From Phocaeicola barnesiae DSM 18169 = JCM 13652 (GTDB taxonomy: Bacteria; Bacteroidota; Bacteroidia; Bacteroidales; Bacteroidaceae), in NCBI RefSeq assembly GCF_000374585.1, contig NZ_KB894643.1, positions 274,773 through 338,772 of the forward strand: 64,000 nucleotides of DNA, written 5' to 3'. The notes beneath the pieces were generated by a model. It saw nothing but the letters and a program-made list of their open reading frames with translations, ran no database searches and had not been told where the DNA came from. This document shows, one piece after another, positions 1 through 9,351 of the stretch (positions are counted from its first letter, which is position 1; each line of letters starts with the position of its first letter). Position numbers and translations under genes: made by a program.

Positions 1-596
1 TTCGCTATGGCCTCTCTCCATTCCGGAGTCCACCATTCTTTAAAGTTCTCAAGATTAAGCGTATCAAATACCGCTTTCTGCTCTTCAGTCATATCGAAAG
101 GAAGCTTACCGGCATTCGGACGAAGCGAACCGATATACTGAAACGGACCTACCGGGGAATCACTAACAGCACAAGCGGATCTTGCGGCCGAATAACCTTT
201 TCCCTTCAGCTCAAGATGAAACCACATCACAAACTTCTTTGTCTTTTCATTATAAATGACTTTCGGACGCTCCATGATACAACCCTGAATGATGTCACTG
301 GTTGTATCGTTCATCTCGACAGGAAGAACAACACCTTCATTTTTCCAATCCGTCAGATTCCTCGAAGAATAACACATGATACCTACCATGGCTGCACTGG
401 TAGAATCACATTTGTTTTCGCCATACCAATAATAAGTATCATCGTAAACAAGCATTCCACCACCATGAGCATTCACATGGACTCCTTTATCATCGAGCCA
501 TAATTCACCCGATCTGATCGGTTTCATCGGTTCCGTCTGAGCGCAGGATACCAATAACAAAACACCGAATAAACAACCTAAAAATGTCTTTTTCAT
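1..596 (-). CDS. GH43-like glycoside hydrolase lipoprotein (5' part only)
   Basis: The reading frame opens at an ATG (594-596) and stays open to the left edge, so about 198 N-terminal residues are visible and the C-terminus lies outside. The N-terminus MKKTFLGCLFGVLLLVSCAQ is a lipoprotein signal with the lipobox Cys at residue 18. It is followed by a blade typical of five-bladed beta-propeller hydrolases: NAHGGGMLVYDDTYYWYGE, then ERPKVIYNEKTKKFVMWFHLE. This arrangement is characteristic of GH43-type proteins of Bacteroidetes that act on galactans or related glycans at the cell surface or in the periplasm. Substrate cannot be assigned from the visible part. No partner gene is visible on the right, since the next gene is divergent and unrelated. 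Confidence 0.8.
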   Translation of the reverse strand, partial: MKKTFLGCLFGVLLLVSCAQTEPMKPIRSGELWLDDKGVHVNAHGGGMLVYDDTYYWYGENKCDSTSAAMVGIMCYSSRNLTDWKNEGVVLPVEMNDTTSDIIQGCIMERPKVIYNEKTKKFVMWFHLELKGKGYSAARSACAVSDSPVGPFQYIGSLRPNAGKLPFDMTEEQKAVFDTLNLENFKEWWTPEWREAIA

Positions 597-710
597 AGTT
601 TCTTCTTATTTTCCGGCAAAAGAAGTATTTTTTTTTAACACAAGCAGCAAAAACAACCACTTTTTTAAAAGAAAAGAATCTTTTTCTATCCGCACCTTTG
701 CACCATCACA

Positions 711-743
711 TTTTGCTCGTCTGACCGAAAACGTCTACCTTTG
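711..743 (+). promoter_or_regulatory. Bacteroides-type promoter of yjbQ
   Basis: TTTTG at 711-715 and TACCTTTG at 736-743 are separated by 20 nt, matching the Bacteroidetes -33/-7 consensus (TTTG, then TAnnTTTG). Transcription would begin near 750, leaving a leader of about 17 nt before the ATG at 767. Confidence 0.65.
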
Positions 744-766
744 TATAGAAATCCAACAACCATATC

Positions 767-1177
767 ATGATACAACAGACATCCTTTACATTACGCCCAC
801 GCTCCCGCGGTTTTCACCTGATTACAGACGAAGTCATCAGCAAATTACCGGAATTACCCAAGACTGGTTTGTTGAACCTGTTCATCCAACATACCAGCGC
901 CGCACTTTCCATCAACGAGAACTGCGACCCGGATGTACGAAGTGACCTGGAAAAGATATTCAATAACCTGGTACGCGAACGGGAATCGTGGTACAACCAT
1001 ACATTGGAAGGTTGGGACGACATGCCGGCCCATGCCAAATCGACCCTGGTGGGTGCCAGTCTTTCCATTCCCATCACAGACGGTTCTTTGAATCTGGGTA
1101 CGTGGCAAGGTATTTACCTGTGTGAATTCCGTAACCATGGCGGTGGCAGAAGAATTATCGCCACAATAATAGGATGA
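767..1177 (+). CDS. yjbQ: YjbQ/UPF0047 family protein
   Basis: This 136-residue protein spans the whole UPF0047/YjbQ fold. Family hallmarks are visible: the N-terminal beta strand, LFIQHTSAALSINENCDP in the middle, and the C-terminal GTWQGIYLCEFRNHGG segment with clustered His and Glu residues. Members are small trimeric cytosolic proteins. The E. coli homologue has weak thiamine-phosphate synthase activity, but the physiological role remains unsettled. The gene is monocistronic, with its own promoter, and converges on the AraC-type gene that ends 79 nt further on. Length is normal and the ATG is the only sensible start. Confidence 0.9.
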   Translation: MIQQTSFTLRPRSRGFHLITDEVISKLPELPKTGLLNLFIQHTSAALSINENCDPDVRSDLEKIFNNLVRERESWYNHTLEGWDDMPAHAKSTLVGASLSIPITDGSLNLGTWQGIYLCEFRNHGGGRRIIATIIG

Positions 1178-1255
1178 TTTTTTAATGAATTGTCCCCCGA
1201 TAAAGCTAAGGAAGAAGACAGCCGTCAGGCATAAGATGTACGAAGAGAATCAGCA

Positions 1256-2161
1256 TCATTTCTTTTCGTACTTCCGCCGGTAAAGCATGGGAGCCATCTT
1301 CATCTGCTTCTTAAAGAACTTGCTGAAAGAAGCCTGGTCAGAAAAATGCAACTCTTCGGCAATCTGTCCCACCGGGATACGTTCATCCTCCAGTATCAGC
1401 ATGGCCTGATGCACAATTTCGTTGCAGATTACCTCATGAGGTGTCTTTCCGATTTTCTCTTTGACCACCCGTGTCAGGTGTTTGGTAGAAATACACAAGG
1501 ACTCGGCATAGAAATCGACGGTATGCTCCGAAGAAAAATACCTGGAAACCAATTTCAGGAATCCCAACGTAATGAAATCATATTTGTTGATATGCGGAGT
1601 AAAACGATCTGTGTCTTCACGATGAGACAACATGATGTTTCCCAGCTCCAGACTGAAACTCTTGAAATACAACTGTGCCAACTCCTGACGGTAGAAATGT
1701 TTCATATCAGACAGGCATTCCCGAAGCAACAGAAGCTGATGTTCCAGTGTACCACACTCCTTTTCTGACAATTCCTGAACAGGGATATTCAACCGTTCCA
1801 ACAGGTATCCCTGAGGGCCCGGACGCAGATTCTTCAAAGATTCACTGGCAAACTCAAATGTAATAAATACTCCCCAAGCCTGTAAATCAGGGCTGAATTG
1901 CTCCATCTGGATAGAAACCGTTTCCATAACATCCAGAAAAGCGTATGCCCGTACTTCATAGTTCCTGCCTGCAATCTGCAGCGACAAACTTCCGTGGCAG
2001 ACCAACATGAACAGGCGGCTTCCTCCCAACGTACGTCCCTCCAGTCGTCCGAAATCGGAAGGAGACACCAGCAGGATTCCTCCCTTCAAATAACAGGTAG
2101 GCGGAAATAAAGGCATCAATTCTTTCTGTGTCATCCGTATGCAATTTTCATTTACCGGCAA
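1256..2161 (-). CDS. AraC-family transcriptional regulator
   Basis: A 301-residue regulator with an N-terminal cupin-like sensory half (about residues 20-140) and a C-terminal AraC/XylS domain (about 190-300). The second helix-turn-helix is clear: IPVGQIAEELHFSDQASFSKFFKKQMKMAPMLYRR. It has no transmembrane segment or signal peptide, so it is cytosolic. It is transcribed divergently from the RND efflux operon that starts 171 nt away, so local control of that pump is the simplest inference. The ligand is unknown. An inverted repeat in the shared intergenic region is a candidate site for it. Confidence 0.88.
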   Translation of the reverse strand: MPVNENCIRMTQKELMPLFPPTCYLKGGILLVSPSDFGRLEGRTLGGSRLFMLVCHGSLSLQIAGRNYEVRAYAFLDVMETVSIQMEQFSPDLQAWGVFITFEFASESLKNLRPGPQGYLLERLNIPVQELSEKECGTLEHQLLLLRECLSDMKHFYRQELAQLYFKSFSLELGNIMLSHREDTDRFTPHINKYDFITLGFLKLVSRYFSSEHTVDFYAESLCISTKHLTRVVKEKIGKTPHEVICNEIVHQAMLILEDERIPVGQIAEELHFSDQASFSKFFKKQMKMAPMLYRRKYEKK

Positions 2162-2249
2162 CCAATATAAAGAATCCTGTCTTCCGCAAACAAATCTTTG
2201 CGCTAAATAGACATAGGGTTTACTAATAAGTTCTAATACTGGGTGATAT

Positions 2250-2274
2250 GGACAAATGATTGTACCTTTTGTCC
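2250..2274. promoter_or_regulatory. inverted repeat, candidate operator of RND operon 1
   Basis: GGACAAA (2250-2256) and TTTGTCC (2268-2274) form a perfect 7-bp inverted repeat with an 11-nt spacer. It overlaps a -7-like element, TACCTTTTG (2263-2271), 59 nt before the adaptor ATG. Its position between the AraC-type gene and the pump operon suggests a regulator site. No binding data can be read from sequence. Confidence 0.4.
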
Positions 2275-2332
2275 AAACAGTACGCCTCTCTAGCCCTCTA
2301 TTTTTACCTCAGAATCTCAAATTAAACGAACT

Positions 2333-3469
2333 ATGAAGGTAAAAAGTATTCTCGGAATCGGCCTCTGCTGCCTTGCATTGTCTGCCTGTCAGCAAAGCCG
2401 GAAACCACAAGAAGAAGGTGGAAAGTATCCGCTTCTGACGCTGACACCGGAAGACAGGCAGCTCTCTGTAAAATATTCCGCGGTGATAGAAGGAAAGCAG
2501 GACGTAGAAGTGCGTCCGCAAGTATCAGGTACCATTACGCAAGTGCTGGTAGAAGAAGGTGCCCACGTACATAAAGGGCAGGTACTGTTCATTATTGATC
2601 AGGTACCTTATCGGGCTGCCCTGCAGAAAGCCCGGGCTGCCGTGGCGACCGCAGAAGCCAACGAAGCGACGGCCAAACAGACACTCGACGGAAAAATGTC
2701 GCTTTACGAAGATAAAGTCATCTCGGATTTCGAATTGCGGACGGCACAGAACGAATACAAGAGTGCCCAGGCAGCCTTGTTACAGGCTCAGGCGGAACTT
2801 ACTGACGCACAAAACAACCTGTCGTATACCGAAGTGAAAAGTCCGGTAGACGGTTATGCCGGTATGACCTCCTACCGTATCGGCGCCCTGGTAAGTGCCT
2901 CGATGACCGACCCGCTTATCCGAGTTTCGGACAATTCGGAAATGTATGCCTATTTTTCCCTAAGCGAGAAACAGGTACTCACCCTGACAGCCCAATACGG
3001 TTCATTGGACCAGGCGCTCGCTTCCTTTCCCGAAGTTTCGTTGGAACTGAACGACGGAAGTACATACGCCCAGAAAGGAAAAGTAGATGTCATCAGTGGC
3101 ATCATCGACAAGACAACCGGAACTGTCAGCCTGCGGGCAATATTCAGCAATCCGGACAAACGGCTGATGAGTGGCGGTTCAGCCAATATCATCGTTCCGT
3201 ATGACCGGACACAATGCATTGTTATCCCGCAAGGAGGAACGTATGAAATCCAGAACCGTATCTTTGCCTTCAAGGTGATAGACGGAAAAGCAGTCTCCAC
3301 GCCTATCGAAGTGTTCGAAATCAATAACGGTACCGAATACATCGTCGAAAAAGGCTTGCAGGCAGGCGATGTCATCGTATCCGAAGGTGCCGGTCTACTC
3401 AAAGACGGAACCATAGTCAGCACTCCACAAGACGAACAGGCACCAACCGATAAGAAGAAGGAGGCATAA
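2333..3469 (+). CDS. RND efflux periplasmic adaptor (system 1)
   Basis: A 378-residue membrane-fusion lipoprotein. The signal MKVKSILGIGLCCLALSAC has its lipobox Cys at residue 19, so it should be anchored by lipid in the inner membrane facing the periplasm. The AcrA/MexA order is visible: a first lipoyl half (VRPQVSGTITQVLVEEGAHVHKG, about 60-82), a coiled-coil hairpin (about 95-160), a second lipoyl half (YTEVKSPVDGYAG), then beta-barrel and membrane-proximal domains. It links the pump to the outer-membrane channel. It is 2 nt upstream of the pump gene and clearly in one operon with it. The closest relative in the window is the system 2 adaptor. Confidence 0.93.
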   Translation: MKVKSILGIGLCCLALSACQQSRKPQEEGGKYPLLTLTPEDRQLSVKYSAVIEGKQDVEVRPQVSGTITQVLVEEGAHVHKGQVLFIIDQVPYRAALQKARAAVATAEANEATAKQTLDGKMSLYEDKVISDFELRTAQNEYKSAQAALLQAQAELTDAQNNLSYTEVKSPVDGYAGMTSYRIGALVSASMTDPLIRVSDNSEMYAYFSLSEKQVLTLTAQYGSLDQALASFPEVSLELNDGSTYAQKGKVDVISGIIDKTTGTVSLRAIFSNPDKRLMSGGSANIIVPYDRTQCIVIPQGGTYEIQNRIFAFKVIDGKAVSTPIEVFEINNGTEYIVEKGLQAGDVIVSEGAGLLKDGTIVSTPQDEQAPTDKKKEA

Positions 3470-3471
3470 CC

Positions 3472-6400
3472 ATGAAACTACAACATTTCATTGACCGACC
3501 GATTCTGTCTATCGTCATATCCGTCGTTATTCTGGTGGCAGGCCTCATCGGACTGTATGCCCTATCGGTAGAACAGTATCCGGACATCGCACCGCCTACC
3601 ATCCGAGTTTCCACGACCTATAGCGGCGCCAATGCCGAAGCGGTTCAGAAAAGTGTCATCGTGCCACTGGAAGAAGCCATCAACGGAGTAGAGAACATGA
3701 CTTACATGACTTCTACCGCCAGCAACACGGGTAGCGCCGAAATTACGGTCTATTTCAAACAAGGAAGTGACCCGGACATGGCGGCTGTAAACGTACAGAA
3801 CAAGGTTTCTACAGCCACTTCTCTTTTGCCGGCCGAAGTGACCAAAGTAGGTGTCACCACCATGAAACGCCAAAGCAGTATGCTGAAAATTTTCGGGCTT
3901 TACAGTCCGAACGGTACCTACGACAGGAACTTCCTGACCAACTACCTGAGCATCAACGTCAAGCCACAGATACAACGTATATCGGGAGTAGGCGAAGTAA
4001 ATGTCATGGGAGGTGACTATGCCATGCGTATCTGGTTGAAACCGGACGTAATGGCCCAATACGAACTGGAGCCGAGCGATGTAGAAGCCGCCCTTTCCAG
4101 CCAGAATATAGAAGCTTCTACCGGCTCCATCGGTGAAGATTCGAAAAATGTGTACCAATATACCTTGAAATACCGCGGACGTCTGGAAAAGGAACAGGAG
4201 TTCGAAGAAATCGTCATCCGGGCCTACGATGACGGACGCGTATTGAAACTGAAAGACATCGCCACCGTGGAACTGGGTGCCCAAAGCTATTCCTATACCG
4301 GAACGGTGAACGGTGCACCGGGAACTACCTGTATGATTAACCAGACCGCCGGAACCAATGCCAACGAAATCATTACAGAAATAGACAAGTACTTGGATGA
4401 ACTGAAAGAAACCCTGCCGGAAGACATGGAAATCGTGGAACTGATGAGTACCAAAAATTTCCTCGACGCTTCTATCGATGAAGTCATCAAAACCCTGCTG
4501 GAAGCCATCGTGCTGGTCGTACTCGTGGTATACGTGTTTCTGCAGAATCCACGTTCCACCCTCATCCCGACCATCAGTATCTTCGTATCGCTTATCGGTA
4601 CGTTTGCCGCGCTGTACATCGCCGGATTCAGCATCAACCTGCTGACCCTGTTCGCCCTGGTACTGGCCATCGGTACCATTGTAGACGATGCCATCATCGT
4701 AGTAGAAGCGGTCCAGGTACGTTTCGACGAAGGCTACCGGTCGCCTTACAAGGCTTCCGTAGATGCCATGACAGGTATCTCCTCGGCCATCGTCACTTCT
4801 ACCCTGGTCTTCATGGCGGTATTCGTACCCGTATCATTTATGGGAGGAACCTCGGGCGTCTTCTATACCCAGTTCGGTATTACCATGGCGGTAGCGGTCG
4901 GTATTTCGGCCACCAACGCCTTGACCCTTTCCCCGGCCCTCTGTGCCCTGATTCTACGACCCAACGAAATCCTGACAGACGGCAAGAAACCGGAATTCTC
5001 CACCCGTTTCCGTCTGGCTTTCGATTCTGCCTTCAAGCGGATAGTCCTGAAATACAAGAGCGGTGTCAAGTTCTTCATCAAACGGAAATGGCTGGCATGG
5101 ACCTCTTTCGCCGCAGCCGTCGGATTACTTTTCTATTTCATGGGAACAACCAAGACCAGTCTGGTACCTTCGGAAGATACCGGTTCCATCTTCATCAGTC
5201 TGGATGCTCCTGCCGGCAGTACATTGGCCGAAACCGAAAGCATCATGAACGAAGTGGAAGACGAACTAAAGGAAATACCACAGATAGAAAACTTCAACAA
5301 AGTAGCCGGATTCGGAATGGGTTCGGGCAGCGGTGCCTCGCACGGTATGTTCATCGTCAAACTGAAACACTGGGACGAACGGCAGGACAAAAACAGCAGT
5401 GTAGATGCCATCTCGCAGGAAATCTACCGCCGTACCGCCCACATCAAGAACTGCAACCTCTTCGTATTCTCTCCACCGATGATTTCCGGTTACGGAACCG
5501 GTAACAGTTTCGAACTCTACCTTCAGGACCGCTCCGGAAAAGGAATCGACGCGCTTAGCCAGGTAACCGACACCTTCCTGGTGGCACTGAACAAACGTCC
5601 TGAAATCCAGATGGCCTATACCTCCTTCAGCGCCAACTTCCCTCAATACCGGGTGGATGTAGATGAAGCACAGTGCCAACGAGCCGGAACGACAACCGAA
5701 GCGGTACTGTCCGTTCTTTCAGGTTACTATGGAAGCCTCTATGTTTCCAACTTCAACCGCTTCACCAAACTGTACCGTGTCATCATCCAGGCTCCGTCCG
5801 ACGAACGAAAAAGCATGCAGTCGCTCGACAACGTCTTTGTAAAGACTTCGGGCGGTATGGCCCCTGTCAGTCAGTTCGTCAAACTGACCAAGACTTACGG
5901 TGCGGAATCGTTGACCCGCTTCAACATGTTCTCGTCCATCAACGTACAGGGAATGCCTGCCAGCGGTTACAGTTCGGGCGATGTCATCAATGCCGTAAAG
6001 GAAGTAGCCGCACAGACCCTGCCTACCGGCTACGGCTACGAGTTCTCCGGCATGACCCGTGAAGAAGAACAGATGGCCAACTCGCACGACACAATCATCA
6101 TCTACGGCGTATGTATCTTGTTCATCTACCTGATATTGTGCGCGCTGTACGAGAGTCTGTTCATCCCGATGGCGGTTATCCTATCCGTCCCGTTCGGACT
6201 GATGGGAAGCTTCCTCTTCGCACGCATGTGGGGCATAGAGAACAATATCTACTTGCAGACAGGACTTATCATGCTAATCGGACTGTTGTCGAAAACCGCT
6301 ATCCTGCTGACCGAATATGCCACCGAACGGCGTAAGGAAGGCATGTCGCTCACCCAAGCCGCCATTTCCGCCGCCGGTGTCCGTCTCCGTCCGATTCTGA

Positions 6401-6612
6401 TGACCGCCCTGACCATGATATTCGGTCTGCTCCCGCTGATGTTCGCATCGGGTGTAGGTGCCAACGGCAACACCTCCCTCGGCGTAGGCGCGGTAGGCGG
6501 TATGCTGATCGGTACCATCGTCCTGCTGTTTGTAACCCCCGCCTTCTTCATCACCTTCCAATACATTGAAGAGCGGGTTATGGGTAAACGTAAAGAAGAC
6601 AGAAAACTATGA
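3472..6612 (+). CDS. RND multidrug efflux transporter, AcrB/HAE1 type (system 1)
   Basis: A 1046-residue proton-driven pump of the hydrophobe/amphiphile efflux class. It shows the RND plan of 12 membrane helices with two large periplasmic loops. The opening MKLQHFIDRPILSIVISVVI is the canonical first helix. The proton-relay aspartates of helix 4 are at about D405 and D406 in AIGTIVDDAIIVVE, matching AcrB D407/D408. The second half repeats the fold (MLIGLLSKTAILLTEYA). It would expel hydrophobic drugs, bile acids or dyes, but the substrate cannot be told from sequence. Its stop overlaps the start of the outer-membrane factor gene (ATGA). It is a clear paralogue of the pump at 42-45 kb. Confidence 0.95.
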   Translation: MKLQHFIDRPILSIVISVVILVAGLIGLYALSVEQYPDIAPPTIRVSTTYSGANAEAVQKSVIVPLEEAINGVENMTYMTSTASNTGSAEITVYFKQGSDPDMAAVNVQNKVSTATSLLPAEVTKVGVTTMKRQSSMLKIFGLYSPNGTYDRNFLTNYLSINVKPQIQRISGVGEVNVMGGDYAMRIWLKPDVMAQYELEPSDVEAALSSQNIEASTGSIGEDSKNVYQYTLKYRGRLEKEQEFEEIVIRAYDDGRVLKLKDIATVELGAQSYSYTGTVNGAPGTTCMINQTAGTNANEIITEIDKYLDELKETLPEDMEIVELMSTKNFLDASIDEVIKTLLEAIVLVVLVVYVFLQNPRSTLIPTISIFVSLIGTFAALYIAGFSINLLTLFALVLAIGTIVDDAIIVVEAVQVRFDEGYRSPYKASVDAMTGISSAIVTSTLVFMAVFVPVSFMGGTSGVFYTQFGITMAVAVGISATNALTLSPALCALILRPNEILTDGKKPEFSTRFRLAFDSAFKRIVLKYKSGVKFFIKRKWLAWTSFAAAVGLLFYFMGTTKTSLVPSEDTGSIFISLDAPAGSTLAETESIMNEVEDELKEIPQIENFNKVAGFGMGSGSGASHGMFIVKLKHWDERQDKNSSVDAISQEIYRRTAHIKNCNLFVFSPPMISGYGTGNSFELYLQDRSGKGIDALSQVTDTFLVALNKRPEIQMAYTSFSANFPQYRVDVDEAQCQRAGTTTEAVLSVLSGYYGSLYVSNFNRFTKLYRVIIQAPSDERKSMQSLDNVFVKTSGGMAPVSQFVKLTKTYGAESLTRFNMFSSINVQGMPASGYSSGDVINAVKEVAAQTLPTGYGYEFSGMTREEEQMANSHDTIIIYGVCILFIYLILCALYESLFIPMAVILSVPFGLMGSFLFARMWGIENNIYLQTGLIMLIGLLSKTAILLTEYATERRKEGMSLTQAAISAAGVRLRPILMTALTMIFGLLPLMFASGVGANGNTSLGVGAVGGMLIGTIVLLFVTPAFFITFQYIEERVMGKRKEDRKL

Positions 6613-7988
6613 GAAAGATAACCTGCATAACCATCATTTGTATAAATATGGTACTGCTGAGCAGTTGCCACATTTATCGGAATTACCAGCGTCCGGACAA
6701 TCTGCCTACCGACAGCCTGTTCCGGGATGCCGACAATCAGCCTGTCACAGATTCCCTTTCCCTGGGGGATCTGCCCTGACAGGAAATTTTCCAAGATACC
6801 TTGTTGCAGCAGTACATCCGGTACGGCCTGGAGCATAACACCGATATGCAGACGGCACTGCTACGGGTAGACCAGGCAAAAGCCCAACTGACCGCTGCCA
6901 AGCTCTCTTTCCTGCCCTCGCTGACCCTCTCTCCGCAAGGTACCTTGACCAGCACGGCCGGAAGCAAAACCGTAAAGACGTATGAACTACCGGTACAGGC
7001 CAGCTGGGAAATCGACCTGTTCGGCAACCTGCGGAATGCCAAGAAAGGTACACAGGCTACCCTGCTGCAACAGCAAGCCTACCAGCAGGCTGTCCGTTCG
7101 GAACTGATAGCCGGTATCGCCAATACCTATTATTCCCTGCTGATGCTGGACGAACAGGTGGCCATCAGCCAGTCTACCCTGGAAGTCTGGAAAGAGCAGG
7201 TACGAACCATGGAAGCCCGGATGAAAGTGGGTGAAGAAACCGAGAATGCCGTCACCCAAGCCCGTGCCAGCCTGTATGAACTGGAAGCCACCCACAACGA
7301 CCTGCTCCGCCAGCAACGGGAAACCGAAAATTCCCTCTGCACCTTGCTGGGGATGACTTCGCGCAGTCTGGAACATGGAACACTGGACAAACAAATATTT
7401 CCGGAAACACTTCCTACAGGCATCCCTGTCCGTCTGCTTTCCCGCCGACCGGACATCGTACAGGCCGAAATGACCCTGGCCAATGCCTATTACACTACGA
7501 ACCAGGCACGCTCGGCTTTCTATCCGAACCTGAACCTGAGCGGTAGCGCAGGCTGGACCAATGCCCTCGGACAGGCAGTCACCAATCCGGGGGACTGGAT
7601 TCTCTCGGCAGTCGCCTCACTGACCCAACCGCTTTTCAACCGCGGAAAACTGATTTCCAACCTGCGCGTATCGAAAGACGAAGAACAGATTGCCTTGCTG
7701 AACTACAGACAGACATTGCTGGATGCCGGACAGGAAGTGAACGATGCCCTCTATGCCACCGAATCGGCCGGAAGGAGTCTGGAAAGTCACCGGAAGCAAT
7801 GCCGGGAACTGGAACGTACGGTACAGACATCCGAAGCCCTGTACCAAACCGGCAACGCCACCTACCTGGAACTGCTTACCGCCCGTCAATCGCTACTGAA
7901 TGCCCGGCTGAATGTAGTAACCGACAGTTTCACACAGTGCCAGGCGGTCATCAATCTGTATCAGGCACTGGGAGGAGGAGCCGAATAG
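6609..7988 (+). pseudogene. RND outer-membrane factor (NodT/OprM type) with an in-frame stop
   Basis: Reading from the ATG at 6609 (overlapping the pump stop) gives a lipoprotein signal ending LLSSC, then HIYRNYQRPDN, and then an in-frame TGA at 6777-6779, codon 57. After it the same frame is open to the stop at 7988. With that codon read through, the protein would be 459 residues, against 460 for the intact paralogue at 40633-42015. The paralogue has Trp58 at this place (NLPWREIF against LP*QEIF), so a single TGG-to-TGA change explains it. The rest, including both outer-membrane-factor repeats, looks undamaged. Restart at TTG 6801 would give 395 residues without a signal peptide, which could not form the channel. 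The change is either a recent mutation, a strain variant or a sequencing error. Confidence 0.88.
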
Positions 7989-8053
7989 TCCATACGGATG
8001 CCGACAGAAAAATTCAAATAAATGCAATATAACCAACTTAATAGCCTTGAAGT

Positions 8054-8632
8054 ATGAAAAAAATTACATTGTTAATGCTTTCCCTGTTCCTCTATGTAAC
8101 AGGCCAAGCGCAGACGGTAGAAAAGAGAATTTATACACAGGCAGAGCAACAAGCTGCCCAGGAACGGGAAGAACAGAAGCGGACAGAAGAAGTACAGGAT
8201 TCTATCCTGTTCGTAGAAGCCGTAAAAAGTCTGGAAAAACTGGACTTCGTAGTCGAAGCGGACAAATTGATATTCAAGCACGGCGAGACGGCCTATGTCA
8301 CCTCGAACACCAATTTCTTTTCACTTTCGGACGACCAGGCCGTCGTTCAAATCGCCCCGTTCAACAGCGGGGGGCCGAACGGTGTAGGAGGCATTACGCT
8401 GGAAGGCCGCGCTTCGAACATCAAGATGAAAACAGACAAGAAGGGAAACATCAGCTTTTCCATGAGCGTTATAGGCAATGGTATCTCTGCCAATGTTTCC
8501 CTGTCCTTGCCACAAGGCAGCCATCGGGCTACCGTAACCGTCAACCCGAATTTCAGTTCAAACCGGATAACCTTCAGCGGTTATCTGGTACCTAAAGAGT
8601 GTTCCACTGTATTTCAAGGAACTTCATTCTAA
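8054..8632 (+). CDS. DUF4251 family exported protein
   Basis: A 192-residue protein with a signal peptide (MKKITLLMLSLFLYVTGQAQ, cleavage near 20). A charged Gln/Glu-rich helical stretch (about 28-50) follows, and then a beta-rich domain matching the Bacteroidetes family DUF4251 (IAPFNSGGPNGVGGITLEG, then a C-terminal strand pair near ITFSGYLVPKE). It should be periplasmic. It lies 65 nt after the efflux operon in the same direction and before a good terminator, so it may share the transcript. Function is unknown and no catalytic motif is evident. Confidence 0.82.
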   Translation: MKKITLLMLSLFLYVTGQAQTVEKRIYTQAEQQAAQEREEQKRTEEVQDSILFVEAVKSLEKLDFVVEADKLIFKHGETAYVTSNTNFFSLSDDQAVVQIAPFNSGGPNGVGGITLEGRASNIKMKTDKKGNISFSMSVIGNGISANVSLSLPQGSHRATVTVNPNFSSNRITFSGYLVPKECSTVFQGTSF

Positions 8633-8661
8633 TATACTTTATCATTATCATTACTGAGCAG

Positions 8662-8718
8662 AGGTCAGCCTCCATCCGACGGATAGCCTGAAACGATCCC
8701 GGTGGAGCTGACCTTTTT
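8662..8718 (+). terminator. Rho-independent terminator after the DUF4251 gene
   Basis: AGGTCAGC-CTCCA (from 8662) pairs with TGGAG-CTGACCT (to 8713) with one bulged base, and is followed by a T run. It probably ends the RND system 1 / DUF4251 transcription unit. Confidence 0.75.
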
Positions 8719-8747
8719 TACTCATTCCGCAACAAAAACAGCAAATC

Positions 8748-8780
8748 TTTTCATCGGCCCGAAAATACTTCGTATATTTG
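8748..8780 (+). promoter_or_regulatory. Bacteroides-type promoter very close to a start codon
   Basis: TTTTC (8748-8752), a 20-nt spacer and TATATTTG (8773-8780) fit the -33/-7 consensus. Initiation would fall near 8787, almost on the ATG at 8789, implying a leaderless or nearly leaderless message if that start is used. Confidence 0.5.
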
Positions 8781-8788
8781 CGCCCGCT

Positions 8789-9208
8789 ATGGCAAAGTAT
8801 CTGTTTCTTTTATACATCGCACTGGGAATATATCTGCTATCCGGATACAGTTCCGATACCCATAACACTCAGCAGTACGATACCTCCTGTACTACTGAAC
8901 AATATTATGGGAATGAAACAGTCTACCGTAAATCCGAATCCCAATCCGGGAAAAAAGAAATCAATAAAGAAAAGTACCACCTTGCCAAGACAGGAATAGG
9001 TCGCACAGAATCCATCTGTTCATGGCGTACTTGCTGCCCATCCAAGATTCTGAAATTCCATCCCACCCCTTCCGTATTGGCCCGTACAGCCAGACTCCTG
9101 AAAATACTTCTTCCCGAAGATAAAGAAACCTTCTTTTCTCCCCCGATTCTATCCAACCGCTATCCCAGCGAATATTACATTTTCTGCTTAAAACGTATTC
9201 TGATTTAG
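8789..9208 (+). CDS. hypothetical small exported protein (doubtful)
   Basis: The ATG at 8789 opens a 139-residue frame with a hydrophobic N-terminus (MAKYLFLLYIALGIYLLSG) that could be a signal peptide or anchor. The rest is polar and of no recognised family. The frame also extends upstream to 8702, but that part crosses the -7 element and the terminator tail, so the internal ATG is preferred. Composition of the second half is unlike a folded domain (scattered Cys, Ser, Pro and Lys), so only the N-terminal part, or nothing at all, may be real. A promoter just upstream is the main support. Confidence 0.35.
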   Translation: MAKYLFLLYIALGIYLLSGYSSDTHNTQQYDTSCTTEQYYGNETVYRKSESQSGKKEINKEKYHLAKTGIGRTESICSWRTCCPSKILKFHPTPSVLARTARLLKILLPEDKETFFSPPILSNRYPSEYYIFCLKRILI

Positions 9209-9351
9209 CATACCGATTGTTATACAACAAGACGGTAGGGCATCTTATACCCGTATCTTGCCTGTTTCCGCCATGAGAGACTTGTTCCTGTATCTGTCTG
9301 TCCTGAAAGAGAAAGGAACCCCTGTTTTAATTATGCTAATTATCAGTTTAC

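Noticed and set aside
8047-8595. 182-codon frame overlapping the DUF4251 gene
   Set aside because: It lies in another frame over a clear exported DUF4251 protein and has the low-complexity Arg-rich composition of a shadow frame.
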